Positions 10,574 through 17,644 of a DNA stretch of 24,897 bases are shown here, one piece after another. The stretch lies in NCBI GenBank assembly GCA_002437735.1, contig DJRC01000037.1:1-24897 (forward strand), written 5' to 3'. The translations under genes and the position numbers were made by a program. Position 1 is the stretch's first letter. Every line of letters starts with the position of its first letter. The notes below the pieces were generated by a model, which did not search any database, was not told where the DNA came from, and saw nothing but the letters and a program-made list of their open reading frames with translations. This stretch comes from Oscillospiraceae bacterium UBA6370. Its GTDB lineage: Bacteria; Bacillota; Clostridia; Oscillospirales; Oscillospiraceae.

Positions 10574-10642
10574 AGAAAAGCGAGCGAGATAAAATGCGGA
10601 TATTTCCGCTGGAATACAAAGGAAAATGAGAGAGGTAGCATT

Positions 10643-11671
10643 ATGTGTTCACTGGCAAAGGACATCGGTATCGACCTCGGTACCGCGTCGGTTCTGATCT
10701 ATGTAAAGGACAAGGGCATCGTGCTCAACGAGCCGAGCGTGGTGGCCATTGATAAGGATACGGGCAAGCTGTTGAAGGTCGGCGCGGACGCGCAGGCCAT
10801 GCTGGGCCGCACGCCCGGCAACATCGTCGCGATCCGCCCCCTGCGCGAGGGCGTGATCTCCGACTACGAGGTGACCGAGCGGATGCTCAAGGAGTTCATC
10901 CACAAGGTCATGGGCTTCCAGTTCTTCAAGCCGCGCATCATCATCTGCGTGCCCTCCGGCATCACCGAGGTCGAGGAGCGTGCGGTCATCGACGCGGGCA
11001 TTCAGGCGGGCGCGCGCCGCGTGTACCTCATTGAGGAGCCGGTCGCGGCGGCCATCGGCGCGGGCATCGACATCACCCAGCCCGACGGTCACTTCATCAT
11101 CGACATCGGCGGCGGCACGAGCGATATCGCGGTCATCTCCCTCTCCGGCGTGGTCGAGAGCGCGTCCATCAAGGTCGCGGGCGACCAGTTCAACGAGGCG
11201 GTCGTGAAGTATATGCGCCGCAAGCACAACCTGCTCATCGGTGAGCGCACGGCGGAGGAAATGAAGATGAGCATCGGCTGCGTCTTCCCGCCCGAGGAGG
11301 AAATGACGATGGAGATCAAGGGCCGCTGCCTGCTCACGGGTCTGCCCAAGCTCATCACCGTGACCTCCACCGAGATGATGGACGCCTTTGAGGAGCCGGT
11401 CGAGCGCATCATGGAGGCAGTGCATCAGGTCCTCGAACGCACGCCGCCCGAGCTGGTGGCGGATATCTCCAGCAACGGCATCGTGATGACCGGCGGCGGC
11501 AGCTTGATCCGCGGCTTTGATAAGCTGGTCACGGCGCGCACGGGCATCCACACGGTGGTGGCGGAGAACGCCATCCAGTGCGTCGCCGAGGGCACGGGCA
11601 AGAGCCTTGAGAGCGTCGGCGAGATGAAGGACGGCACGATGAACCTCTCCCGCCGCAAGCAGATCAACTGA
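10643..11671 (+). CDS. mreB: Rod shape-determining protein, MreB/Mbl family
   Basis: 342 aa bacterial actin homologue. It polymerises on the membrane and directs lateral cell-wall synthesis. Visible actin-fold motifs: phosphate-1 IGIDLGTAS (8-16), the connecting VxxCVPSGITEVEERAV block, phosphate-2 IDIGGGTSDIAV, and adenosine motif IVMTGGGSLIRGFD near the C-terminus. Length is normal. mreC and mreD are not adjacent, and the gene forms a single transcription unit. This is common for Mbl/MreBH-type paralogues of Firmicutes, so it may be a paralogue rather than the mreBCD copy. Confidence 0.95.
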   Translation: MCSLAKDIGIDLGTASVLIYVKDKGIVLNEPSVVAIDKDTGKLLKVGADAQAMLGRTPGNIVAIRPLREGVISDYEVTERMLKEFIHKVMGFQFFKPRIIICVPSGITEVEERAVIDAGIQAGARRVYLIEEPVAAAIGAGIDITQPDGHFIIDIGGGTSDIAVISLSGVVESASIKVAGDQFNEAVVKYMRRKHNLLIGERTAEEMKMSIGCVFPPEEEMTMEIKGRCLLTGLPKLITVTSTEMMDAFEEPVERIMEAVHQVLERTPPELVADISSNGIVMTGGGSLIRGFDKLVTARTGIHTVVAENAIQCVAEGTGKSLESVGEMKDGTMNLSRRKQIN

Positions 11672-11681
11672 ACAGAGAACA

Positions 11682-11713
11682 AACGGGGCTTCGACCTGTT
11701 TCGAAGCCCCGTT
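11682..11713 (+). terminator. Intrinsic terminator of mreB
   Basis: 13-bp perfect stem (11682-11694 with 11701-11713) around a 6-nt loop, followed by the U-rich CCTTTTA. It lies 10 nt after the mreB stop and faces the separate terminator of fchA. Confidence 0.9.
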
Positions 11714-11726
11714 CCTTTTACAAAGA

Positions 11727-11754
11727 AAGGGCGCAGCCATTTGGCTGCGCCCTT
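11727..11754 (-). terminator. Intrinsic terminator of the fhs-fchA operon
   Basis: 12-bp GC-rich stem (11727-11738 with 11743-11754) and a 4-nt loop. On the minus strand it begins 5 nt past the fchA stop and runs into TTCTTTG. Together with the mreB hairpin it separates the convergent genes. Confidence 0.88.
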
Positions 11755-11759
11755 CTGCC

Positions 11760-12395
11760 TTATTTCTTTTCGATGACCTTGAGGACCTTTTCGTAGCACT
11801 CCTCGGCGAGCGGGATGGCGTGGGCGAGCATAGCTTCGCCCTTGCGGCAGCACTCGTCCGCGTACTCCTTGTCCTTGAGGGACGAGAGGTTGATGAGGAC
11901 GTTGAGCCACGCGCTCTGCATGGCAGTCTTGAGCGTTAGGGCCGCGATGCCGAGGTCGCTCACGACATTCGGATTGGTCGTACCGACGAGCGTTGCGAGC
12001 AGGTCGATGGATTCCAGACAGACCTCCATCATCGTTAGGGGGACCTCCGTGCAGTTGCGGAAGCTCGCCTGCACCGCGCCGCGGCGAATGGCCTTCTGGG
12101 CGTCATTCTCCTTGGGCAGGGCGAGGGATTCGATGAGCACATCGAACACCTCGCTGTCGCGGTTCATCACGTCCACAAAGCGCTCCTTGAGCTCGTTGCC
12201 CTTGGCGATGGCGTCGAGGATGCGCTCACGGTCGCCCTCAAAGCCCTTTTTGGAGAGCGTGAGGCCGTTGACCATCATGGTCAGCGCGACGCCGATGCCG
12301 CCCGCAAGACCCGCGACCGCGCCGCCGCCGGGGGCGGGTGCGTCGGAGCCGACCGCGTTGATGAGCTCCGTGACCTTCATATCCGCAATTTTCAT
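11760..12395 (-). CDS. fchA: Methenyl-THF cyclohydrolase / formimino-THF cyclodeaminase (FchA family)
   Basis: 211 aa, the size of stand-alone FTCD C-terminal-domain proteins. The glycine-rich SDAPAPGGGAVAGLAGG (from residue 17) is the family hallmark. The enzyme interconverts methenyl-THF with formyl-THF, or deaminates 5-formimino-THF to methenyl-THF, in the cytoplasm. It sits 30 nt downstream of fhs in one operon, with AAGGAGG before its ATG. With hutH nearby, the formimino activity is attractive: histidine breakdown yields formiminoglutamate. No separate glutamate formimidoyltransferase domain is fused here, so which activity dominates cannot be read from sequence. Confidence 0.93.
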   Translation of the reverse strand: MKIADMKVTELINAVGSDAPAPGGGAVAGLAGGIGVALTMMVNGLTLSKKGFEGDRERILDAIAKGNELKERFVDVMNRDSEVFDVLIESLALPKENDAQKAIRRGAVQASFRNCTEVPLTMMEVCLESIDLLATLVGTTNPNVVSDLGIAALTLKTAMQSAWLNVLINLSSLKDKEYADECCRKGEAMLAHAIPLAEECYEKVLKVIEKK

Positions 12396-12425
12396 GGAAA
12401 GTCCCTCCTTAGGGGTATGTAAATT

Positions 12426-14087
12426 TTAAAACAGGCCCGTGATGCGGCCGTTTTCGTCCACGTCGATCTTTTCGGCGGACGGGACCTTGGGCAGACCCGG
12501 CATGGTCATGATGTCGCCGGTCTTGGCGACGAGGAAGCCCGCGCCGGCGTTGACCTTGAGGTCGCGCACGGTGATCTTGAAGCCGTGGGGCGCGCCGAGC
12601 TTGCCCGCATCGTCGGAGAAGGAGAACTGGGTCTTGGCCATGCAGATGGGCAGGTTATCAAAGCCGAGGTCGGTGAGCTGCTTGAGCTGCTTCTTCGCGG
12701 GGGCGGAGATGATGACGCCGTCGGCGTGATAGACCTTGGTGGCGATGGCGTTGAGCTTGGCCTCGATGCTGTCGTTCACGTCGTAGACGTACTGGAAGTG
12801 GTCGGGCTCCTCGCAGAGACGGACGACCTCCTCAGCGAGCGCCTTGCCGCCCTCGCCGCCCTTGGCCCAGACCTCGCTCAGGCGGACGTTGACGCCCAGC
12901 TCGCGGCACTTGCTCTCCACGAGGGAAAGCTCGGCGGCGGTGTCGGTCGGGAAGGCGTTGACGGCGACGACGCAGGGCAGGCCGTAGACGTTCTTGACGT
13001 TGTCAACGTGCTGGAGGAGGTTCGGCAGGCCCTTTTCGAGGGCTTCAAGGTTTTCATTGTTCAGCTCGGCCTTGGGCACGCCGCCGTGGTACTTGAGGGC
13101 GCGGACGGTGGCGACGATGACGACAGCGTTGGGATGGAAGCCCGCGGCGCGGCACTTGATGTCGAGGAACTTCTCGGCGCCGAGGTCGGCGGCGAAGCCT
13201 GCCTCGGTGACGGTGTAGTCGCTCAGGCGCATGGCCGTCTCGGTGGCCTGCAGGGAGTTGCAGCCGTGGGCGATGTTGGCGAACGGGCCGCCGTGAATAA
13301 AAGCGGGCGTACCCTCGAGGGTCTGGACAAGGTTGGGCTTGATGGCGTCCTTCAAGAGCGCGGCCATCGCGCCTTCGGCCTTGAGGTCGTGCGCGGTGAC
13401 GGGCTGATCGTCGTAGGTGTAGGCGACGACCATCTTTGCAAGGCGCGCCTTGAGGTCGGCGAGGTCGGAGGACAGACACAGCACCGCCATGATCTCGCTG
13501 GCGACGGTAATCTCAAAGCCGTCCTCGCGCGGCACACCGCTAGCCTTGCCGCCGAGGCCGTCGATGATGTGGCGGAGCTGACGGTCGTTCATATCGACCG
13601 CGCGCTTCCAGACGATGCGGCGGGGGTCGATGTTCAAGGCGTTGCCCTGCTGGATGTGGTTGTCGAGCATGGCGGCGAGCAGGTTGTTCGCCGCGCCGAT
13701 GGCGTGGAAGTCGCCGGTGAAGTGCAGGTTGATGTCCTCCATCGGGACGACCTGGGCGTAGCCGCCGCCCGCCGCGCCGCCCTTGACGCCGAACACGGGG
13801 CCGAGGGAGGGCTCACGCAGGCAGACCATGGTCTTCTTGCCGATCTTGTTGAGCGCGTCGGCCAGGCCGACGGAGGTGGTGGTCTTGCCCTCGCCCGCGG
13901 GCGTGGGGCTGATGGCGGTGACGAGGATCAGCTTCGCCTTGCGGGGCAGCTTGCGGATCTCGGTAAGGTCGAGCTTGGCCTTGTACTTGCCGTAAAGCTC
14001 GAGGTGCTGCTCGTCGATGCCGGCGGCAGCGGCGATCTCTGTAATGGGTCTCATTTCGTGCGCCTGAGCGATCTCAATATCGGTCAT
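12426..14087 (-). CDS. fhs: Formate-tetrahydrofolate ligase
   Basis: 553 aa, close to the family length of about 556. It makes 10-formyl-THF from formate, THF and ATP. Purine- and histidine-fermenting clostridia run it backwards to gain ATP and formate. Visible: P-loop TPAGEGKTT (62-70), LREPSLGPVFGVKGGAAGGG, FTGDFHAIGAANN, and the C-terminal GDIMTMPGLPKVPSAEKIDVD. The ATG at 14087 is selected because AGGAGG (plus coordinates 14097-14102) precedes it. The open frame continues upstream but without family similarity. Followed by fchA, forming a two-gene C1-transfer operon. Confidence 0.99.
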   Translation of the reverse strand: MTDIEIAQAHEMRPITEIAAAAGIDEQHLELYGKYKAKLDLTEIRKLPRKAKLILVTAISPTPAGEGKTTTSVGLADALNKIGKKTMVCLREPSLGPVFGVKGGAAGGGYAQVVPMEDINLHFTGDFHAIGAANNLLAAMLDNHIQQGNALNIDPRRIVWKRAVDMNDRQLRHIIDGLGGKASGVPREDGFEITVASEIMAVLCLSSDLADLKARLAKMVVAYTYDDQPVTAHDLKAEGAMAALLKDAIKPNLVQTLEGTPAFIHGGPFANIAHGCNSLQATETAMRLSDYTVTEAGFAADLGAEKFLDIKCRAAGFHPNAVVIVATVRALKYHGGVPKAELNNENLEALEKGLPNLLQHVDNVKNVYGLPCVVAVNAFPTDTAAELSLVESKCRELGVNVRLSEVWAKGGEGGKALAEEVVRLCEEPDHFQYVYDVNDSIEAKLNAIATKVYHADGVIISAPAKKQLKQLTDLGFDNLPICMAKTQFSFSDDAGKLGAPHGFKITVRDLKVNAGAGFLVAKTGDIMTMPGLPKVPSAEKIDVDENGRITGLF

Positions 14088-14152
14088 GTGAAGGTACCTC
14101 CTGATACAATATGTTGAAGAGTGCGGTTTTCCCGGTCGGATAACTTGTGAGT

Positions 14153-14181
14153 ATTGTACCAAAATGCAGGAAGAAGGTAAA
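14153..14181 (-). promoter_or_regulatory. Promoter of fhs-fchA
   Basis: On the minus strand: TTTACC (-35, 14176-14181), 17-bp spacer, TACAAT (-10, 14153-14158) with a TG one base upstream (extended -10). The leader to the fhs start is ~58 nt and shows no riboswitch I can recognise. Confidence 0.7.
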
Positions 14182-14244
14182 CAACTTTCACGAGCCACTT
14201 TTTCGGTATCGGTTAAAAATTTTAAGCGTTCGGTCAGAGAGGGC

Positions 14245-15030
14245 TTACAGCGTGATGCACACGGACTCGTCGAGGGTGACGGGGCCACCGATGGCGGCGG
14301 AAACGACCGCGCCGTCGCGGCGCGCGACGCTTGCGCGGACGACGCCCGCAGGCTGGAGATAGTCCTGTTCAAAGAGACCGTCCGCAAGGCCTGCGCTCTC
14401 GGCAACGGCGCAGGCAATGGTGCCGCTGCCGCAGCTCCCCTCCCAGACGAGGGTGCCGGTGTCCACGACCTTGACGAGCGGCGTCATGCGGTGGCCGGAG
14501 CGGTCAAGGAAAATGACGCCGTAGGCGTCCAGCCCCTCGATGGCGGAAAACAGCGGCTCGGCGGTGCGGAAGAAGTCCTCGCTCGGCGCAGCGCCCTCGA
14601 CCACGAGGTGGGCGATGCCGGCGAGGTCGACCAGCGTGCCCGCGCGGCCCTCGACCTCCGCCGCGCGCACGGCGCGCGGGAGCGGCATTTCGGCGCGGGC
14701 GGTACCCTGAGCAAGATCGACCGCGGCGGTGACGACGTGATCGCAGCCGCTGACGCGGAGCCTTACTTCGGAGAGACCGCCGCGCTGCTGTGCGACGTAC
14801 ATTGCATAGGCGCGGGTGGCGTTGCCGCAGAACTCGCCGCCCATCATCTCCATGCGGCCGTCGGTGTCCGCGTCCGCGGGGCAGGCAAAGCCGACCTGTT
14901 CGATCTTCATATCGGGCAGCCGGCGCATCAGCTCGGCGGCAAGTGCGGCGCGGCGCTCCTTTTCGATGGGATCGAGGACAAAAAGCGTGATGTTTCCGGC
15001 GGGATCGGCGCGCAGGACGTTGAGCTTCAT
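14245..15030 (-). CDS. DapF-fold amino-acid racemase, CntK-like (probable histidine racemase)
   Basis: 261 aa with the two-cysteine, cofactor-independent racemase/epimerase fold. Catalytic candidates are Cys68 (GGEFCGNATRAY) and Cys200 (WEGSCGSGTIA). Automatic annotation would say diaminopimelate epimerase. But the DapF signatures differ: the N-terminal GNDF is replaced by DPAGNITLFV, and the DGS-x-C region reads MGGEFCGNATR. These variants, plus IEQVGF and RVSGCDHVV, match what I recall of CntK, the staphylopine-pathway histidine racemase. The neighbours are hutH upstream and fhs-fchA downstream, and no lysine-pathway gene is nearby. Starts with AAGGAGG ahead of the ATG. Histidine as substrate is inference from motif and context. 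Confidence 0.8.
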   Translation of the reverse strand: MKLNVLRADPAGNITLFVLDPIEKERRAALAAELMRRLPDMKIEQVGFACPADADTDGRMEMMGGEFCGNATRAYAMYVAQQRGGLSEVRLRVSGCDHVVTAAVDLAQGTARAEMPLPRAVRAAEVEGRAGTLVDLAGIAHLVVEGAAPSEDFFRTAEPLFSAIEGLDAYGVIFLDRSGHRMTPLVKVVDTGTLVWEGSCGSGTIACAVAESAGLADGLFEQDYLQPAGVVRASVARRDGAVVSAAIGGPVTLDESVCITL

Positions 15031-15063
15031 AGAGATGCCTCCTTGCTTTTTTGTATGCCGCTT

Positions 15064-15105
15064 AAAAAAAGAAGGTGTAAAGTCTTGGAAAGACTTTACA
15101 CCTTC
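15064..15105 (-). terminator. Strong intrinsic terminator between hutH and the racemase gene
   Basis: On the minus strand a perfect 16-bp stem (90-105 with 71-86 of the 15,0xx block; 3-nt loop at 15087-15089) runs straight into seven T residues (15064-15070). It begins 25 nt after the hutH stop and ends only 34 nt before the racemase ATG. Either the racemase depends on read-through or a promoter overlaps this hairpin; no good -35/-10 pair was found in the gap. Confidence 0.92.
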
Positions 15106-15130
15106 TCGGGGAATGTGTCAACTCGGAAAA

Positions 15131-16699
15131 TTACTCAAAGTCGGGGATATACTCCTTGACGATGTCGAGCAGCTCGCCGGAGCGGATCATCTTCTCCACC
15201 GCACGGATGTCGGGCCAGATCTCGCGGTCCACTTCGTAGAACGCGACTTCCTTGCGGACGTGCTGGTAGATGGCTTCGTGCAGCGGGGTGAGGCCTTGAC
15301 CGTGGGTGTTCAAGCGGCGGCGGATGTCGATGGCCTGGCAGGCGGTCAGCAGCTCGTCGGCGAGGACGTCCTGCGTGTTCTGCAGGATCATCTTGGCCTT
15401 GCGGGCGGCGGTGGTGCCCATGGAGACGATGTCCTCCTGGTTGGCGGAGGAGGGGATGGAGTCCACGGAGGCGGGATGCGCGTAGACCTTGTTCTCGCTG
15501 ACCATGGAGGCGGCGGCGTACTGGACGATCATAAAGCCGGAGTTGACGCCCGCCTGGGTGGTGAGGAAGGCGGTCAGGCCGTTGCTGAGCGCGGGGTTGA
15601 CCATGCGCTCGGTGCGGCGCTCGGACGCGTCGGCGATCTCGCTGGCGGCGATGCCGAGGAAGTCGAACGGGAGAGCCATGGGCTCGCCGTGGAAGTTGCC
15701 GCCGGAGATGACGGCCTCGTCGTCGAGGAACATCAGCGGGTTATCGGTAACGGCGTTGAGCTCGATCTCGACCTTCTCACGGACGTACTCGAGCGCGTCG
15801 CGGCAGGCGCCGTGCAGCTGCGGGATGCAGCGCAGGGCGTAAGCGTCCTGCACGCGGTCGGACTGGCAGTTGTCCAGGATCTCGGAGCCGGCGAGCAGCT
15901 TGCGCATATTCGCGGCGACGAGCATCTGGCCCTTCTGGCCGCGCACCTGATGGATGCGGGGATCGAAGGCGTTGCGAAGGCCGGTCAGACCCTCCATGGA
16001 CAGGGACGCGATCACGTCGCCGAGCTGGGCGGCGCAGATGGAATCGTACAGGGCCAGCGCGCCGACGGAGGTCATCGCGCAGGTGCCGTTGGTCATGCCG
16101 AGGCCTTCCTTGGACACGAGCGTGTCGAGGGTGGCAATGCCAGCCTTAGCCATCGCCTCCGCGCCGGTCATCTTCACGCCCTCATACATGGCCTCGCCCT
16201 TGCCGAGCATGGGCAGCGTCATGTGAGCGAGAGGTGCGAGGTCGCCGGAGGAGCCGAGGGAGCCCTTCTGGGGAACGACGGGGGTAACGCCCTTGTTGAG
16301 CATCTCGAGCAGCATCTCAACGAGGAGGGGACGCACGCCGGACACGCCGCCGCACAGGGCGTTGGCGCGCAGGAGCATCATGCCGCGCACGATCTCGTCG
16401 GCATAAGGCTCGCCGGCGGCGGTGCAGTGGCTGAGGATCAGGTTGGTGGAGAGCTGGTTGCTCATCTCCTTGGGGACGGCGACCTTCTGGAACTCACCGA
16501 AGCCGGTGGTGATGCCGTAGGCCACGCGGCCCTCGGCGGCGATCTTCTCGGCGAGCGCGCGGGACTTCTGCATCGCTTCGAGAGCGGAAGGGGCCAGCTC
16601 GACCGTGGCGTTGTAGCGCGCGATGGCGACAAAGGATTCAAGCGTCAGGCTGTGGCCGTCGACCACAACGTGCTTGATCGCGGTGGGATTCATGATCAT
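15131..16699 (-). CDS. hutH: Histidine ammonia-lyase (HutH) with Ser-Ser-Gly MIO triad
   Basis: 522 aa. Removes ammonia from L-histidine to give urocanate, the first step of histidine catabolism. Family landmarks: YGITTGFGEF (Tyr61), NLILSH (His91), the MIO region GSLGSSGDLAPLAH (residues 146-159), QDAYALRC, NSGFMI, and HPASVDSIPSSANQED, whose Glu is typical of histidine rather than phenylalanine lyases. The MIO-forming tripeptide is S150-S151-G152 instead of the usual Ala-Ser-Gly. The start at 16699 has GAGG 8 nt upstream; a second ATG two codons in is equally possible. hutU and hutI are not in the window. Transcribed alone, with an operator-bearing promoter and a terminator. Confidence 0.94.
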   Translation of the reverse strand: MIMNPTAIKHVVVDGHSLTLESFVAIARYNATVELAPSALEAMQKSRALAEKIAAEGRVAYGITTGFGEFQKVAVPKEMSNQLSTNLILSHCTAAGEPYADEIVRGMMLLRANALCGGVSGVRPLLVEMLLEMLNKGVTPVVPQKGSLGSSGDLAPLAHMTLPMLGKGEAMYEGVKMTGAEAMAKAGIATLDTLVSKEGLGMTNGTCAMTSVGALALYDSICAAQLGDVIASLSMEGLTGLRNAFDPRIHQVRGQKGQMLVAANMRKLLAGSEILDNCQSDRVQDAYALRCIPQLHGACRDALEYVREKVEIELNAVTDNPLMFLDDEAVISGGNFHGEPMALPFDFLGIAASEIADASERRTERMVNPALSNGLTAFLTTQAGVNSGFMIVQYAAASMVSENKVYAHPASVDSIPSSANQEDIVSMGTTAARKAKMILQNTQDVLADELLTACQAIDIRRRLNTHGQGLTPLHEAIYQHVRKEVAFYEVDREIWPDIRAVEKMIRSGELLDIVKEYIPDFE

Positions 16700-16860
16700 G
16701 ATAGTTGCCTCTTTTCTTAATAGTTGCCGAATGGCACGATCTCGATGCTGTGATGTGAGAAGATTTTTCCGGAGGCTGTGCTTCGATAGACGTCTGCCCA
16801 TGACGTCCGGCGCACCTGCCGGTGAGTTGACTCAGCCAAAGGTGGTGTGGTTTGGTTGAT
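16700..16860 (-). other. Long 5' leader of hutH (about 160 nt)
   Basis: Between the predicted hutH start of transcription (~16860) and the start codon the minus strand carries at least two GC-rich inverted repeats. One is CCGGC/GCCGG around a 6-nt loop (16807-16822); the other is GACGTC...GACGTC (about 16789-16808). They share bases, so they could be alternative structures. An in-frame extension of HutH reads through here but lacks family similarity and a ribosome site. I recognise no known riboswitch and no run of His codons. Confidence 0.4.
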
Positions 16861-16866
16861 GGCTTT

Positions 16867-16895
16867 AGGATAGCACAAATTTTGTGCAAAATCAA
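16867..16895 (-). promoter_or_regulatory. hutH promoter with operator in the spacer
   Basis: Minus strand: TTGATT (-35, 16890-16895), exactly 17 bp, TATCCT (-10, 16867-16872). The spacer is almost entirely a perfect inverted repeat, GCACAAA-N-TTTGTGC (16873-16887). A repressor bound there would block RNA polymerase. A partial second copy (GCACAATATTG, minus strand) lies about 44 bp upstream at 16919-16930. Confidence 0.75.
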
Positions 16896-17036
16896 TAGGA
16901 ATTGCTGCTAATTTTTCTGCAATATTGTGCGGTATCACTATATTACGGCGCTGTGCTGCTGTGCTATCACAGACCGGACAGGAAAAGACGAAAATCGGCG
17001 GAGAAAAGAGACGGCTGCGGTGCGGGCGGAGCATAG

Positions 17037-17064
17037 AAAAGGACCGCCGGTGTTCCGGCGGTCC
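17037..17064 (-). terminator. Terminator after the 166-aa membrane protein gene
   Basis: 10-bp perfect GC-rich stem (17041-17050 with 17055-17064), 4-nt loop, with TTTTC on its 3' side on the minus strand. It starts 11 nt past the stop codon. Confidence 0.85.
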
Positions 17065-17075
17065 TTTGTGCGTTA

Positions 17076-17576
17076 TTACTTTTTCCGTTTTTTGGTGGCC
17101 TGCTTCGGGGTGGCTTCATAGTCCAGCACGCGGATGGCGGGATTTTTCGCCTTCGCCAGCTTGATGATGGCCTCCGCATCGGAGCGGGTGAAGAACAGCG
17201 CCTTTTCCATCGAGCTGTAGCCGATGTGCAGACGGATCAAGTCCGGGTGCTTACGGTCCTCGGTGACGATGGAATTGATCTGCTCCCAGGGGAAGAAGTC
17301 GTACTGGGTCGTGATCTGCATCTGATAGAAGATCTCAAGTCCGCGGGTGGTGACCACGGCGTCCTTCTTCGTCAGAAGCGTCAGCGTATACAGAAGGGCG
17401 AACCCAAAGGAGATGACCGAAAGCGGAAGGTTGCTCCGCTTGGACATTAGGCCGAACAGCAGCAGGAGGACGACCAGTATCCAGCCGCCGACGGTGACCC
17501 ACTTTTTCCGCGGCTTGGGCGAGCGCGAAACGTAGATCGGGGGCGGAACGGATTCCCAGGGAAGCGATTGTCTCAC
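17076..17576 (-). CDS. Membrane protein with PH-like domain, function unknown
   Basis: 166 aa from a GTG start at 17576, chosen because AAGGAA lies 8 nt upstream. Residues about 27-45 and 52-69 form two membrane helices joined by a very short loop. The rest (TTRGLEIFYQMQITTQYDFFPWEQI...) resembles bacterial PH (bPH2/YdbT-type) domains that follow a hairpin of two helices. The C-terminus is Lys-rich. It lies 68 nt downstream of nhaC and could be expressed by read-through of the hairpin between them, or from an unseen promoter. Role unknown. Confidence 0.8.
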   Translation of the reverse strand: MRQSLPWESVPPPIYVSRSPKPRKKWVTVGGWILVVLLLLFGLMSKRSNLPLSVISFGFALLYTLTLLTKKDAVVTTRGLEIFYQMQITTQYDFFPWEQINSIVTEDRKHPDLIRLHIGYSSMEKALFFTRSDAEAIIKLAKAKNPAIRVLDYEATPKQATKKRKK

Positions 17577-17602
17577 GATGGCAGTTCCTTTCTAAAACGG
17601 TG

Positions 17603-17631
17603 TAAGGCGTGCGTGCGGGACGCACGCCTTA
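17603..17631 (-). terminator. Hairpin downstream of nhaC, weak terminator candidate
   Basis: 12-bp stem (17603-17614 with 17620-17631), 5-nt loop. On the minus strand the hairpin is followed by CACCG and only then TTTT, so the U tract is displaced. It may give partial termination between nhaC and the next gene or protect the nhaC mRNA end. Confidence 0.5.
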
Positions 17632-17644
17632 TGTAAGAAGCAAA

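Noticed and set aside
12585..14117. 510-codon open frame on the plus strand opposite fhs
   Set aside because: It is the antisense of a clear fhs gene, has low-complexity Gly/Asp/Leu/Val/Ala composition, and has no ribosome site. Long antisense frames are expected at this GC content.
14088..14152. THF riboswitch in the fhs leader
   Set aside because: The leader is only about 58 nt and lacks the AGAGTAG and GCATCCGCT blocks.
14088..14417. Possible 110-residue N-terminal extension of Fhs
   Set aside because: The extension has no family similarity, covers the fhs promoter and part of the racemase gene, and the downstream ATG has a perfect AGGAGG.
14245..15030. Plain annotation as diaminopimelate epimerase (dapF)
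   Set aside because: The DapF-specific GNDF and DGS-x-CGNG motifs are altered and the neighbours concern histidine, so only the fold-level assignment is kept and a CntK-like role is preferred.
14816..16720. 634-codon open frame on the plus strand opposite hutH and across its terminator
   Set aside because: Antisense shadow of hutH; composition typical of GC-driven open frames and no family motif. The same applies to the 513-codon frame opposite nhaC (17609-19150) and the 735-codon frame opposite uvrB.
16700..16801. Possible 34-residue N-terminal extension of HutH or a histidine leader peptide
   Set aside because: No ribosome site at the upstream ATG, no HutH similarity, and no run of histidine codons, so attenuation by a His leader peptide is not supported.
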